Origin: Demequina soli
GTDB lineage: Bacteria > Actinomycetota > Actinomycetes > Actinomycetales > Demequinaceae
Reading direction: 5' to 3'
NCBI RefSeq assembly: GCF_000971195.1
Contig: NZ_BBLZ01000001.1
Span: forward strand, 295,246-359,245
DNA length: 64,000 bases
Shown here: piece by piece, positions 16,464-24,607 of the stretch
How the letters are laid out: each line of letters opens with the position of its first letter
Numbering within the stretch: position 1 is the first letter of the stretch
Translations under genes and position numbers: made by a program
The notes under the pieces: model-generated
Told to the model about the DNA's origin: nothing
What the model saw: only the letters and a program-made list of their open reading frames with translations
Databases searched by the model: none

Positions 16464-17191
16464 GCACCGTCGGCGACGCCTGGACCTACCTCACCACGCC
16501 GGAGAGCTGGGTGGGCGCGAACGGCATGTTCGCGCGCGGCTTCGACGGCTCGCTGCGGTTCCAGCAGGACTCGATCCTCGCGCTGGCCATCGAGCACGTC
16601 TACATGTCGTTCGCGGCGGTCGCCATCGCCGCGGCGGTCGCGCTGCCGCTCGGCCTCTGGCTCGGGCACGTCCGCCGCGGCGGCGGCGTCACGACCGTGC
16701 TGTCCAACCTCTCGCGCGCCCTCCCGACGCTCGCGCTGCTCACCCTGTTCGCCGCCTCGGCGATCGGGTTCGGCGACCGCGCCGTCATCATCGCCGCCGC
16801 GATCTTCGCGTTCCCGCCGATCCTCACCAACACGTTCACCGGCATGGCCGGCGTCGACGCGGACGTGCGGGAGGCGGCGTTCGGGCAGGGCATGACGCGG
16901 CTCCAGGTCGCGCTGCGCGTCGAGCTGCCCCTTGCGGTGCCGCTCATCGCCGCCGGCCTGCGCACGTCCACGACCCAGACGGTGGCCACCGTGCCGCTCG
17001 CGGCGCTCGTCGCGGGCGGCGGCCTGGGCGTCATCATCAACACCGGCCTCGCCACGCAGCGGTACGGCCAGGTGCTCGCGGGCGGCATCCTGGTCGCCGC
17101 GCTGTGCCTCGCGGTCGACTGGGTCCTGGCCCGCGTGCAGCGGTCCGTCACCCCCGCCCCGCTGCGCCGCGCCGCCGTCGTCGCGGCCTGA
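16460..17191 (+). CDS. Osmoprotectant ABC transporter permease 2 (OpuCD/ProW-like)
   Basis: A 243-residue permease paralogous to the preceding one, with SRALPTLALLTLF and the EAA-type loop GVDADVREAAFGQGMTR. It starts by ATGA overlap at 16460. About 40 residues before the first membrane segment form an extracytoplasmic-looking N-terminus. It pairs with the permease above as the heterodimeric channel; the substrate-binding protein follows after about 130 bp. Confidence 0.9.
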   Translation: MSTVGDAWTYLTTPESWVGANGMFARGFDGSLRFQQDSILALAIEHVYMSFAAVAIAAAVALPLGLWLGHVRRGGGVTTVLSNLSRALPTLALLTLFAASAIGFGDRAVIIAAAIFAFPPILTNTFTGMAGVDADVREAAFGQGMTRLQVALRVELPLAVPLIAAGLRTSTTQTVATVPLAALVAGGGLGVIINTGLATQRYGQVLAGGILVAALCLAVDWVLARVQRSVTPAPLRRAAVVAA

Positions 17192-17194
17192 CCC

Positions 17195-17206
17195 CCCGCA
17201 TCGTCC
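17195..17206 (+). repeat. Partial copy of the 14-mer repeat
   Basis: CCCGCATCGTCC, 3 bp after the stop of the second osmoprotectant permease; lacks one internal CG of the exact 14-mer. Confidence 0.5.
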
Positions 17207-17323
17207 GCCCGTCCGCCCAAGCGCGGACGCCGAATGGTGAATACCCTGGAAACCGGGCCGCCCGGGAACAACGCGGCGCCCGCCGAGGTTGCGGCCCTTG
17301 ACCGTCCCGACCCGAGGAGCGAC

Positions 17324-18316
17324 ATGCGAACCACCCCTGGACTCATCACGGCCGTCGCGGCGGGCGTGCTGCTGCTGGCCGGCTGCTCATCCGGCACCCC
17401 GTCGGCGGACGGCTCGTCGGCGTCCGCCTCGTCGTCCGGAGGGACGATGGCGCAGGCGTGCCAGCCCGTGCCCGGCGACACGCTCACCGTCCTCACCGAC
17501 GACAAGCACCTGCAGAACTCCGACAACCTCATCCCCGCGGTCAACACCGACGCGGCGACGCCCGAGCTGCTGGGCGCGCTCAACGCGGTGTCGGCGGTGC
17601 TCACCACGGACGACCTGATCCAGCTCAACAAGGCCGTCGACATCGAGCACAAGACCTCGGAGGAGGTCGCGTCGCAGTACGTCTCCGACAGGTCCATCAC
17701 CGCACCCGGCTCGGGCAGCGGCAAGGTGGTCGTGGGCGCGGCGAACTTCTCCGAGAACATCACCGTCGCGAACATCTACGCGGACGTCCTCAAGGCCGCC
17801 GGCTACGACACCGAGGTGCGCACCATCGGCAGCCGCGAGACCTACCTGCCCGCGCTGGAGAAGGGCGAGATCCAAGTGGTCCCGGAGTACGCGGCCACCG
17901 TCACCGAGTTCCTCAACCTCGCCCAGAACGGCGCCGACGCGGCGCCCGTCGCGTCGGGCGACATCGACGCGACCGTGGCCGCGCTCGAGCCGCTCGCGAA
18001 GGCCGCGGGCCTGACGTTCGGCGACCCCGCCGCGGCGCAGGACCAGAACGCGTTCGCGGTCACCCAGGCGTTCGCCGACCAGTACGGCGTCACCTCGCTC
18101 ACGGAGCTCGCGCAGACGTGCGACTCCATCTCGCTCGGCGGCCCGCCCGAGTGCCCGGACCGCACGTTCTGCCAGATCGGCCTCGAGAAGGAGTACGGCC
18201 TCAAGGTCGCGCAGTTCGACTCGCTCGACGCCGGCGGCCCGCTGACCAAGAACGCGATCCTGCAGGGCCAGGTGATGGTCGGCCTGGTGTTCAGCTCGGA
18301 CGGCTCGCTCGGCTGA
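17324..18316 (+). CDS. Osmoprotectant-binding lipoprotein, apparently circularly permuted (OpuCC/OpuAC family)
   Basis: A 330-residue lipoprotein (signal ending LLLAG-Cys21). Its domain order is inverted relative to B. subtilis OpuCC. Residues 52-121 (LTVLTDDKHLQNSDNLIPAV ... LNKAVDIEHKT ... VASQYV) match what is normally the C-terminal 70 residues. Residues 134-330 (VVVGAANFSENITVANIY ... GLVFSSDG) match what is normally the beginning and middle, ending exactly where the missing tail would follow. The stop is followed at once by a strong terminator, so this is not a truncation. The low-complexity Ser/Gly stretch at 22-42 acts as a linker. The start at 17324 follows GAGGAG; longer N-terminal extensions lack a signal peptide. 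Confidence 0.85.
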   Translation: MRTTPGLITAVAAGVLLLAGCSSGTPSADGSSASASSSGGTMAQACQPVPGDTLTVLTDDKHLQNSDNLIPAVNTDAATPELLGALNAVSAVLTTDDLIQLNKAVDIEHKTSEEVASQYVSDRSITAPGSGSGKVVVGAANFSENITVANIYADVLKAAGYDTEVRTIGSRETYLPALEKGEIQVVPEYAATVTEFLNLAQNGADAAPVASGDIDATVAALEPLAKAAGLTFGDPAAAQDQNAFAVTQAFADQYGVTSLTELAQTCDSISLGGPPECPDRTFCQIGLEKEYGLKVAQFDSLDAGGPLTKNAILQGQVMVGLVFSSDGSLG

Positions 18317-18325
18317 GCCCCCTGT

Positions 18326-18371
18326 CACACGACGATGGCCCGGTCCTCGCGGACCGGGCCATCGTCGTGTG
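18326..18371. terminator. Strong bidirectional terminator hairpin
   Basis: Arms at 18326-18346 and 18351-18371 form a perfect 21-bp stem (begins CACACGACGATGGCCCGG) with the loop TCGC. It separates the convergent binding-protein gene and the dehydratase gene. Confidence 0.85.
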
Positions 18372-18389
18372 GACGGCGTGCGGGGCGGC

Positions 18390-19490
18390 TCAGGCGGCCG
18401 CGCGCAGGACGGGTGCCGGCACCGCGTAATACGCGGCGGCCTGGATGCGGGTGGCCTCCGCGGGTGTGATGCCCGCGTCGACGGCGCGGACGTACTCGAC
18501 GATGCGCTCGGCGGAGCGGCGCAGGTCGAAGGCGTGGTGCCAGTCGAGCAGCGCGGCGGCCTTGGAGCCGTCGAGCCACAGGAGCTTGTCCTCCGGGAAC
18601 GCGCACGCGTCGCACTCGGGGCTGATGAGCGCCTCGTCGCCCCAGGCGCGGGCGAGCTCGAACACCATCTCCCCCGCCGTGTGACCCGACGTGGGCGGCG
18701 CGAAGTTGAGCGCGTCGACCACCTCGCCCTGCGACGTCATGAGGCGCTCGCCCAGGCGGACGAACCCGTCGACCACGTCGAGGACGTGCTGGAAGGGCCG
18801 CACCGCGAGCGGGTCGCGCACGGCGAACACGTGGTCGGCCTGGAAGGCGCGGATGCAGTTCGGCACGAGCCGGTCCGCATCGTCGCCGCCGCCGATGACG
18901 TTGCCCAGGCGGACCGAGCCCATGCGGTGCGGGGCACCGTCGATGCGCGGCAGCTCCGCGTACTCGGCGAAGAGCATCTCGGCGATGGTCTTCGAGGCCG
19001 GGTACGGGCTGTGCCCGCCGAGCGGGCTCGACTCGGTGAGCATGCCGCCGCCGGCCTTCATCGGCACGTAGCACTTGTCCGACGTCACGTGCACGATCGC
19101 CGGGGTGAGCCCCAGGCGCGCGGCCTCGAGGACGTTGAGCGAGCCCCGCAGGTTGACGTCGAACGTCAGGTGGGGCTCGTCGAAGCCGGTGCAGAGCAGC
19201 GCCTGCGCGGCGAGGTGGAAGACGATGTCGGGCTTGGCCGCCGCGATCGCCCCCAGGAGCGCGTCCTTGTCGCGGACGTCGCCCTCGATCTGGTCGGTAC
19301 ACACCTCGGACAGCCACACGGCGCGCTCAGCGGCCGACGGGTCGTCGTGGGTGGAGTATCCGATCACGTCGGCGCCGAGGTGCTTGAGCACCGTCGACAG
19401 CCACGCGCCGATGAAGCCGCTGTGTCCCGTGATGAACACGGTCCTCCCAGCGTAGGTAGAGCTGCCCCCAGCGTGCTCAGCCACGTCCAT
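18390..19490 (-). CDS. NAD-dependent sugar-nucleotide dehydratase/epimerase (CDP-glucose 4,6-dehydratase-like)
   Basis: A 366-residue extended SDR. The Rossmann motif is GHSGFIGAWLS (compare G-H-T-G-F-K-G-S-W-L in RfbG). The catalytic region has VTSDKCY and SPYPASK with Tyr and Lys three apart, and the C-terminal half binds the nucleotide. The pattern fits CDP-glucose 4,6-dehydratase (RfbG), which makes CDP-4-keto-6-deoxyglucose for dideoxysugars. No CDP-glucose synthase or other deoxysugar gene is nearby, so the specificity is uncertain. The start at ATG 19490 is chosen for proximity to the Rossmann fold; GTG at 19493 is possible. A 339-bp non-coding region lies upstream. Confidence 0.78.
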   Translation of the reverse strand: MDVAEHAGGSSTYAGRTVFITGHSGFIGAWLSTVLKHLGADVIGYSTHDDPSAAERAVWLSEVCTDQIEGDVRDKDALLGAIAAAKPDIVFHLAAQALLCTGFDEPHLTFDVNLRGSLNVLEAARLGLTPAIVHVTSDKCYVPMKAGGGMLTESSPLGGHSPYPASKTIAEMLFAEYAELPRIDGAPHRMGSVRLGNVIGGGDDADRLVPNCIRAFQADHVFAVRDPLAVRPFQHVLDVVDGFVRLGERLMTSQGEVVDALNFAPPTSGHTAGEMVFELARAWGDEALISPECDACAFPEDKLLWLDGSKAAALLDWHHAFDLRRSAERIVEYVRAVDAGITPAEATRIQAAAYYAVPAPVLRAAA

Positions 19491-19829
19491 CACGTTCCCC
19501 CATAGTTGTGATCCCCCCTGGACGGCCAGTCCCCCGCGCGCCACGCTCAGCCAACGTGACCCCGGGACCCTCGCCGCGCGGACTCCGCCGGATTCCGTCG
19601 GTACCGAAGTTCCGATCAGTCCGTTTTGTCCACGTTCATACTTCTAACGCAGTTATGGGCGATTCGGCAATGGCAATCGCGGCGATTCGCGCCTCGCGCA
19701 GGATTCGTGTGCGGGCGCCGGGCGCGCGTCAGGCGCCGCCGAGCGGAAGGCCTCGCGGCGCCCTTCCCACGATCCTCGCACCGGTCGCGGCGGGGCGCAC
19801 GGCGAGCACCGGCCAGGCCTCGCGCGAGG
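19491..19829. other. Non-coding region upstream of the dehydratase gene
   Basis: 339 bp without a convincing gene. It includes an unusually AT-rich patch (about 19595-19690, with CCGTTTTGTCCACGTTC and ACTTCTAACGC). On the minus strand TTGCCG, 17 bp, then TTAGAA could be a weak promoter giving a leader of roughly 150 nt. A direct repeat GGCGATTCGG/GGCGATTCGC lies at about 19660-19690. Confidence 0.4.
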
Positions 19830-20285
19830 TCAGCCCCGCTCGGCGGGGACCAGCGGGCGGTTCTCGTAGAAGGTCTGCAGCACGACGGTGGTGCGCGTGT
19901 TCACGCGGACCGCGCGTCGGATGTCACGGATGAGCGCCTCGAGGTCGAGCGGCGAGCCGACGCGGACGAAGAGCATGTAGCTCGCGTCGCCGGCGATCGA
20001 GTGGCACGCCTCCACCGCGTCGAGGTGCTCGAGGAGCTCGGGGACGTCGTCGGCCCGTTCGGGGTCGAGCGGCGTGATCTCGATGAACGCCGACAGGGGC
20101 CGACCCGCGGCCTCGGGATCGACGAGCGCGCGGTAGCCGGTGATGACGCCGCCGGCCTCGAGGCGGCGCAGGCGCGCCTGCACCGCGGACGTCGAGAGCC
20201 CGACGTGCGCGGCGAGCTGCGCGAGCGTGGCGCGACCGTCCCTCGACACCTCCGCGACGAGGCGCGCGTCGACCGGATCCTGCAT
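19830..20285 (-). CDS. Lrp/AsnC family transcriptional regulator
   Basis: A 151-residue protein with an N-terminal HTH (RATLAQLAAHVGLSTSAVQARLRRL) and a C-terminal RAM/AsnC ligand-binding domain (VEACHSIAGDASYMLFVRV). The start at ATG 20285 follows a TACCGT -10 by 7 nt. It is divergent from the DUF6421-SDR pair and probably regulates them; this trio recurs in other actinobacteria to my recollection. The ligand is unknown, with amino acids being usual for the family. Confidence 0.9.
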   Translation of the reverse strand: MQDPVDARLVAEVSRDGRATLAQLAAHVGLSTSAVQARLRRLEAGGVITGYRALVDPEAAGRPLSAFIEITPLDPERADDVPELLEHLDAVEACHSIAGDASYMLFVRVGSPLDLEALIRDIRRAVRVNTRTTVVLQTFYENRPLVPAERG

Positions 20286-20292
20286 GACACGG

Positions 20293-20298
20293 ACGGTA
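20293..20298 (-). promoter_or_regulatory. -10 element, leaderless promoter of the Lrp/AsnC gene
   Basis: TACCGT on the minus strand ends 7 nt before the ATG at 20285. Confidence 0.55.
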
Positions 20299-20439
20299 CC
20301 GCATCGGCCGCTCGATGGGCCGATTCGACACCGCCGCGCACCGGCAGATTCCTTGACCCTCGTATCGTCCGATGAAATGCTTCCAGCAATGCGCATCATG
20401 CGCAGGAAAAGTTCCATCTCGACGTCGAGGGAGGTCCCC

Positions 20440-21870
20440 ATGTCCCCGTCCACTGCAGCAGCGCAGGCGATCATCGGCGAGCCCGAGGTCGTCGAGGACG
20501 TGCGCACCGTCGAGACGAGCGGCACCTGGGCCCGGCTCAAGGAGGCGGCGACCGCGTTGCAGCCGCTGCAGGCCAGGGACGGCTCCATCCCCGACGCCGC
20601 GCGGCACGGCGCGGCCCGCGGCCACGTGGAGACGATGATCGACGCGATCCGCGCGCTCGCGCCGCTGTTCCCCCACGACGCCGCCTACCTGGCGGCGCTG
20701 CCGCGCGACCTGAGCCGCTGGGCCGACGGCGGCTTCGGGGTGCCCGACTTCCTCGACTCGCTGGTCGAGTTCCAGCCGCAGCAGCACCGCGTCGACGGCA
20801 TCCGTCACCTCGTGGTGTTCCCGATGTACACGCAGAACGGCTCGCCGGACCGGCACATGGAGGCCCTCATCGTCGAGGCCATCTGGCCCGACTTCGTGGC
20901 GGCGCTCGAGGCCGGCGACTACGGCAACCGGCTGTTCGTCTCGCTGCGGCTCGTCGACTTCACGCCCGGCTACGACTCGAACTCGGCCGTGCTGTTCCCC
21001 GAGACCATCGCGATGCGCGAGGTCCCGCCGTTCACGTGGGGCGCGATCTTCCAGGACCGCGAGGCCGCCCGGTACCGGCGCGTCGTGGCGGCCGCCGCCG
21101 CCATCACCCGGCTGGACCTGCCCGACGAGGCCGCCGCGATGCTCGAGGACCAAGCGCTCGCCGAGCGGACCTTCGTCATGTGGGACCTCATCCACGACCG
21201 CACCCACATGCGGGGCGACCTGCCCTTCGATCCGTTCATGATCAAGCAGCGCATGCCGTACTTCCTCTACACGCTCGAGGAGCTGCGCTGCGACCTCACC
21301 GCGTTCCGCGAGGCCGTCGCGATCCAGCGCGCGCTCGACGCGCGCGTGGCCGCCGGCGAGGAGCTGGCCCCGTTCGAGGCCGACACCCGACGGCACGCAC
21401 GGCTGGTCCAGCACGCGATCCTCTTCGACCGGATCTTCCGCTTCCCGATCACCGGGACGCGGGTGCGCAACTACGACGGTCTGGGCGGGCAGCTGCTGTT
21501 CGCGTGGCTGCACCGTGCTCGGGTGATCGAGTGGCGCGACGTCGAGCTCAGCATCGCCTGGGACCGCGTCGCGGACGCGGTCATCGACCTGAGCGACGCG
21601 ATCAACACCCTGTACTGGGAGTCGATCGACCGGCCCAAGACCGCGCACTGGCTGCGCGCGTACGCGCTCGTGTCGGGGATCGTCACGCCGAACCCCGCAT
21701 CGGTGTGGGCCGAGGGCCTCCCGCGCGAGGTGCTCGCGGGGCCGCCGAAGGGGTATACCGATCTGGTGATGGACGACGAGTTCCCGCTGTCGATGTTCTA
21801 CGAGGCCCTCGACCGCAAGATGCGCGGCGTGATCGAGTCGACCGCCGGCATCCGGGCGGGCGCCGCGTGA
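20440..21870 (+). CDS. DUF6421 family protein
   Basis: A 476-residue soluble protein without signal peptide or membrane segments. It has the strongly conserved blocks of DUF6421: ADGGFGVPDFLDSL, HLVVFPMYTQNGSPDRH, NSAVLFPETIA, MWDLIHDRTHMRGDLPFDPF, RNYDGLGGQLLF and DEFPLSMFYEAL. Conserved His/Asp/Glu (for example DLIHDRTH) could bind a metal, but no activity is known. The start at 20440 follows GAGGGAGG. The stop overlaps the GTG start of the following SDR gene, so the two are translationally coupled. Control by the divergent Lrp/AsnC regulator is likely. Confidence 0.85.
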   Translation: MSPSTAAAQAIIGEPEVVEDVRTVETSGTWARLKEAATALQPLQARDGSIPDAARHGAARGHVETMIDAIRALAPLFPHDAAYLAALPRDLSRWADGGFGVPDFLDSLVEFQPQQHRVDGIRHLVVFPMYTQNGSPDRHMEALIVEAIWPDFVAALEAGDYGNRLFVSLRLVDFTPGYDSNSAVLFPETIAMREVPPFTWGAIFQDREAARYRRVVAAAAAITRLDLPDEAAAMLEDQALAERTFVMWDLIHDRTHMRGDLPFDPFMIKQRMPYFLYTLEELRCDLTAFREAVAIQRALDARVAAGEELAPFEADTRRHARLVQHAILFDRIFRFPITGTRVRNYDGLGGQLLFAWLHRARVIEWRDVELSIAWDRVADAVIDLSDAINTLYWESIDRPKTAHWLRAYALVSGIVTPNPASVWAEGLPREVLAGPPKGYTDLVMDDEFPLSMFYEALDRKMRGVIESTAGIRAGAA

Positions 21871-22544
21871 CGATGCGCGGGGCGGCCGGGCGCACGGTGC
21901 TGGTCGCGGGCGCGACGAGCGCGGTCGGGCTCGCGGCGACGCGCGCGCTCGTCGCGGCAGGCGCGCGGGTCGTGGCGACGGGCCGGAACGAGGCCCGGCT
22001 CGCCCCGCTCGCCGAGCTCGGCGCTCGCACCGAGGCGCTCGACCTCGCCGACGAGGCGGCAGTGCTGAGGCTCGCGGGGCGGCTCCATGCCGACGGGATC
22101 GCGCTGGACGGCGTGCTCCACCTCGTGGGCGGCTGGCGCGGCGGCGGCGGGCTGGCGGGCCAGACCGAAGAGGACTACCGCGTGCTCGAGGCGTCGTTCA
22201 CGGCGCTGCGCCACGTCTCGCGGGCCTTCGACGACGACCTGGTGCGCTCCCCCGCGGGCCGCCTCGCGATCGTCTCGTCGACGGTCGTCGCGCGGCCCTC
22301 GGCGGGCGGGGCGAGCTACGCCGCGGTCAAGGCGGCGAGCGAGGCGTGGGTGCGCGCGGTCGCGCAGGGCTACGCCAGGCACGCGCGGGACGCGGGCGAG
22401 CCGGTGCGCGCCGCCGCGGTGGTCTTCCGCGTCGCGAGCCTCGCCGGTCTCGAGGAGGCGGTGGCCGATGCGTTCGTCGAGCTGTGGGACGAGGATGCGG
22501 CGATCAACGGCTCGACCCTCGAGCTCCCGGATCCCGTGGACTGA
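21867..22544 (+). CDS. Short-chain dehydrogenase/reductase
   Basis: A 225-residue classical SDR with the cofactor motif AGATSAVGLAATRAL (TGxxxGxG-type), an Arg after beta-2 (ATGRNEARL) suggesting NADP(H), and the catalytic Ser and Y-x3-K in SSTVVARPSAGGASYAAVK. The GTG at 21867 overlaps the DUF6421 stop (GTGA); ATG 21873 is the alternative. It is shorter than typical SDRs at the C-terminus. Operon linkage with DUF6421 suggests they act on the same unknown substrate. Confidence 0.86.
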   Translation: MTMRGAAGRTVLVAGATSAVGLAATRALVAAGARVVATGRNEARLAPLAELGARTEALDLADEAAVLRLAGRLHADGIALDGVLHLVGGWRGGGGLAGQTEEDYRVLEASFTALRHVSRAFDDDLVRSPAGRLAIVSSTVVARPSAGGASYAAVKAASEAWVRAVAQGYARHARDAGEPVRAAAVVFRVASLAGLEEAVADAFVELWDEDAAINGSTLELPDPVD

Positions 22545-22580
22545 ACGGCTCTCACGGCACCCAGTCGAGCCCGGAAAGCA

Positions 22581-22612
22581 CGAAGGCCCGGTCCAGATGG
22601 ACCGGGCCTTCG
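22581..22612. terminator. Terminator hairpin after the SDR gene
   Basis: CGAAGGCCCGGTCC and GGACCGGGCCTTCG form a perfect 14-bp stem around AGAT. It terminates the DUF6421-SDR operon and, in the other direction, the tRNA-Lys transcript. Confidence 0.85.
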
Positions 22613-22619
22613 CCTTCCG

Positions 22620-22692
<73 letters not shown>

Positions 22693-22721
22693 ATCGCTCC
22701 GCTACCGCGGCGCGAGAAAAA

Positions 22722-22727
22722 ACTATA
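22722..22727 (-). promoter_or_regulatory. -10 element of the tRNA-Lys promoter
   Basis: TATAGT on the minus strand, with TTTCAC 18 bp further upstream as a possible -35, lies 30 bp before the tRNA. Confidence 0.5.
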
Positions 22728-22810
22728 CCCGACTCTCGGCGCAAAGTGAAATCGGCACCCGGGGGCCCGGGCGCCCCGGCGGACCAGGGTCTCATGTCGG
22801 CCCCTCCGGA

Positions 22811-22816
22811 TACGGT
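22811..22816 (+). promoter_or_regulatory. -10 element of leaderless bcp promoter
   Basis: TACGGT ends 6 nt before the ATG at 22823. Confidence 0.6.
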
Positions 22817-22822
22817 GGACCC

Positions 22823-23293
22823 ATGACCGACACCCGTCTGAGCGTGGGCGACACCGCCCCCGAGTTCACCGCCCCGACCGACTCCGGCACCTTCTCGCTC
22901 GCGGACCTCCGCGGCCGCAAGGTGATCCTGTACTTCTACCCCGCCGCGATGACGCCGGGCTGCACCACGCAGGCGTGCGACTTCCGCGACTCCCTGTCCG
23001 CGCTGCACGCGTCCGGCTACGAGGTCGTGGGCATCTCCAAGGACGCCCCCGCGAAGCTCGCGCAGTTCCGCGAGCAGGAGGGCCTCACCTTCACGCTCGT
23101 GTCGGACGAGGACCTCGCGATCCAGAACGCGTACGGCGCGTGGGGCACCAAGATGAACTACGGCAAGGAGATCGAAGGCTCGATCCGCTCGACCGTGGTG
23201 GTCGACGAGGACGGCAGGATCGCCCTCGCGCAGTACAACGTCAAGGCCACCGGCCACGTGGCGCGCCTGCGCCGCGAGCTCCAGGTCGACTGA
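22823..23293 (+). CDS. bcp: Thioredoxin-dependent peroxiredoxin, BCP/PrxQ type
   Basis: A 156-residue cytoplasmic peroxidase. The peroxidatic Cys is in [12 protein letters not shown], with the resolving Cys five residues later as in atypical two-Cys BCP proteins. It has the usual FYPA and QNAYGAWG blocks. It reduces hydroperoxides using thioredoxin; trxA lies 1 kb downstream. It is preceded by a leaderless-type -10. Confidence 0.94.
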   Translation: MTDTRLSVGDTAPEFTAPTDSGTFSLADLRGRKVILYFYPAAMTPGCTTQACDFRDSLSALHASGYEVVGISKDAPAKLAQFREQEGLTFTLVSDEDLAIQNAYGAWGTKMNYGKEIEGSIRSTVVVDEDGRIALAQYNVKATGHVARLRRELQVD

Positions 23294-23326
23294 CCACCCC
23301 CGCGCGCGCCCTATCCTGGTCACCGC

Positions 23327-23411
<85 letters not shown>

Positions 23412-23471
23412 CATGGCTCGGTCCCGGCATCGCCGGGGCCGAGCCTCGCGCGTTTCCAGGCACGATGCCGC

Positions 23472-23477
23472 CAGACT
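23472..23477 (+). promoter_or_regulatory. -10 element, leaderless promoter of the LysE gene
   Basis: CAGACT ends 7 nt before the GTG at 23485. Confidence 0.45.
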
Positions 23478-23484
23478 GGGCGCC

Positions 23485-24114
23485 GTGACCCACGACCTCC
23501 TCGCCCTGGCCGCCGCCGGCCTCGTCGCCGGCTTCGCGATCGCGATGCCGCTCGGCGCCATCGGCGTCCTCATCCTCCGGGAGGCCATGGTGCAGGGACT
23601 GCGCCCGGGCCTCGCGGCGGCCGCCGGCGTCGCGACCGTGGATCTCGCCTACTGCGCCGTCGCGGTGGGCCTGGGCGCCTACGTCGCCGACGCGCTCCAG
23701 CCGTGGTTCCGGACCATCGGCGTCTTCTCCGGGGTGGTGATCATCGGCATCGGTGCGATGCTCCTGCGCTCGGCCCTGCGCCCGCCGGCCGAGGCCGGCG
23801 AGACCGTGCCTGGGCGGCCGTGGCGCGTGTACGCGCGCTTCGTCGCACTCACGGCGCTCAACCCCGCGACCGTCGTGTACTTCCTCGCGCTCGCCGCCGT
23901 GGTGACGAGCATCACCACCGCCGCGGCGGGCCCGGCGGTCTTCGTCGTCTCCGCCGGGCTGGCATCGCTCCTGTGGCAGACCGGCCTCGCCGCCGTGGGC
24001 GCGGCGGTCGGCGCGCGCGTGTCGCCGCGCGTGGTTCACGTGCTCGGGATCGTCGCGGCGGTCGCGGTCATCGGGCTCGGCGTCGCGGCGATCGCAGCCA
24101 CGCGCGCCGTCTGA
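23485..24114 (+). CDS. LysE/RhtB family exporter
   Basis: A 209-residue membrane protein with six hydrophobic segments. The first loop has the PLGAIGVLILREAM pattern characteristic of LysE/RhtB amino-acid exporters, and ALNPATVVYFLAL in the middle matches the conserved second half. The GTG at 23485 is selected because a CAGACT -10 ends 7 nt upstream and the protein then begins directly with its first membrane helix. It is expected to export an amino acid or similar metabolite; the substrate is not deducible. Confidence 0.88.
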   Translation: MTHDLLALAAAGLVAGFAIAMPLGAIGVLILREAMVQGLRPGLAAAAGVATVDLAYCAVAVGLGAYVADALQPWFRTIGVFSGVVIIGIGAMLLRSALRPPAEAGETVPGRPWRVYARFVALTALNPATVVYFLALAAVVTSITTAAAGPAVFVVSAGLASLLWQTGLAAVGAAVGARVSPRVVHVLGIVAAVAVIGLGVAAIAATRAV

Positions 24115-24132
24115 CGGCCGACAGGACCCACC

Positions 24133-24146
24133 CCGCGCATCGTCCC
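24133..24146 (+). repeat. Dispersed 14-mer repeat (CCGCGCATCGTCCC)
   Basis: An exact copy 18 bp after the LysE stop and immediately upstream of the trxA/LysE terminator hairpin. Confidence 0.75.
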
Positions 24147-24159
24147 GTGGGAACGACGA

Positions 24160-24199
24160 GGGCCCGGCCCCTCCCCCGTCAGGAGGAAGGACCGGGCCC
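24160..24199. terminator. Terminator hairpin between LysE and trxA
   Basis: GGGCCCGG (24160-24167) pairs with CCGGGCCC (24192-24199), with an inner CCTCC/GGAGG pairing. It lies between the convergent stops. Confidence 0.75.
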
Positions 24200-24216
24200 C
24201 GGCGAGGCGGCGGGCG

Positions 24217-24588
24217 TCAGCCCTGCGCGCCCTCGTGCTCCGCGATCTTGGTACGGACCTCGTCCATGTCCAGGCCCTCGACGGCCTCGACGAGCTGCTG
24301 CAGCGCCGGGCCCGGCAGCGCGCCGGCCTGGTTGAAGACCATGATGCCGTCGCGGAAGGCCATGAGCGTGGGGATGGCGGTGACGCCGAACTTCACGCCG
24401 AGCTCCTGCTGAGCCTCGGTGTCGACCTTCGCGTGGACGATCTCGGGCTTGGCCTCCGAGGACTGCTCGAAGATGGGCGCGAAGCGCTTGCACGGGCCGC
24501 ACCAGTCCGCCCAGAAGTCGACGAGGACGATGCCGTCCTTGCCGACGGTCTCGTCGAAGGTGTCGGTGGTCAGGTCGATCGTTGCCAT
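24217..24588 (-). CDS. trxA: Thioredoxin
   Basis: A 123-residue thioredoxin with the active site WADWCGPCKRF and the cis-Pro loop TAIPTLMAF. It has a C-terminal extension of about 15 residues beyond the usual fold. The start ATG at 24588 has GAGAGGAA upstream. A perfect CsoR/CstR-like operator lies 20 nt upstream of the start, overlapping the transcription start region below a TAAAAT -10. This suggests control by a copper- or persulfide-responsive DUF156 repressor, which is not encoded in this window. Confidence 0.95.
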   Translation of the reverse strand: MATIDLTTDTFDETVGKDGIVLVDFWADWCGPCKRFAPIFEQSSEAKPEIVHAKVDTEAQQELGVKFGVTAIPTLMAFRDGIMVFNQAGALPGPALQQLVEAVEGLDMDEVRTKIAEHEGAQG

Positions 24589-24607
24589 GGGTTCCTCTCT
24601 TCGGCAT

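Noticed and set aside
17234..17323. Longer N-terminal start for the osmoprotectant-binding protein
   Set aside because: The extra 30 residues lack a signal peptide and come before a clear GAGGAG site and lipoprotein signal at 17324.
17324..18316. Interpretation of the binding-protein gene as truncated or frameshifted at its 3' end
   Set aside because: The seemingly missing tail is present at the N-terminus and a perfect 21-bp terminator begins 10 bp after the stop, so permutation explains the gene better.
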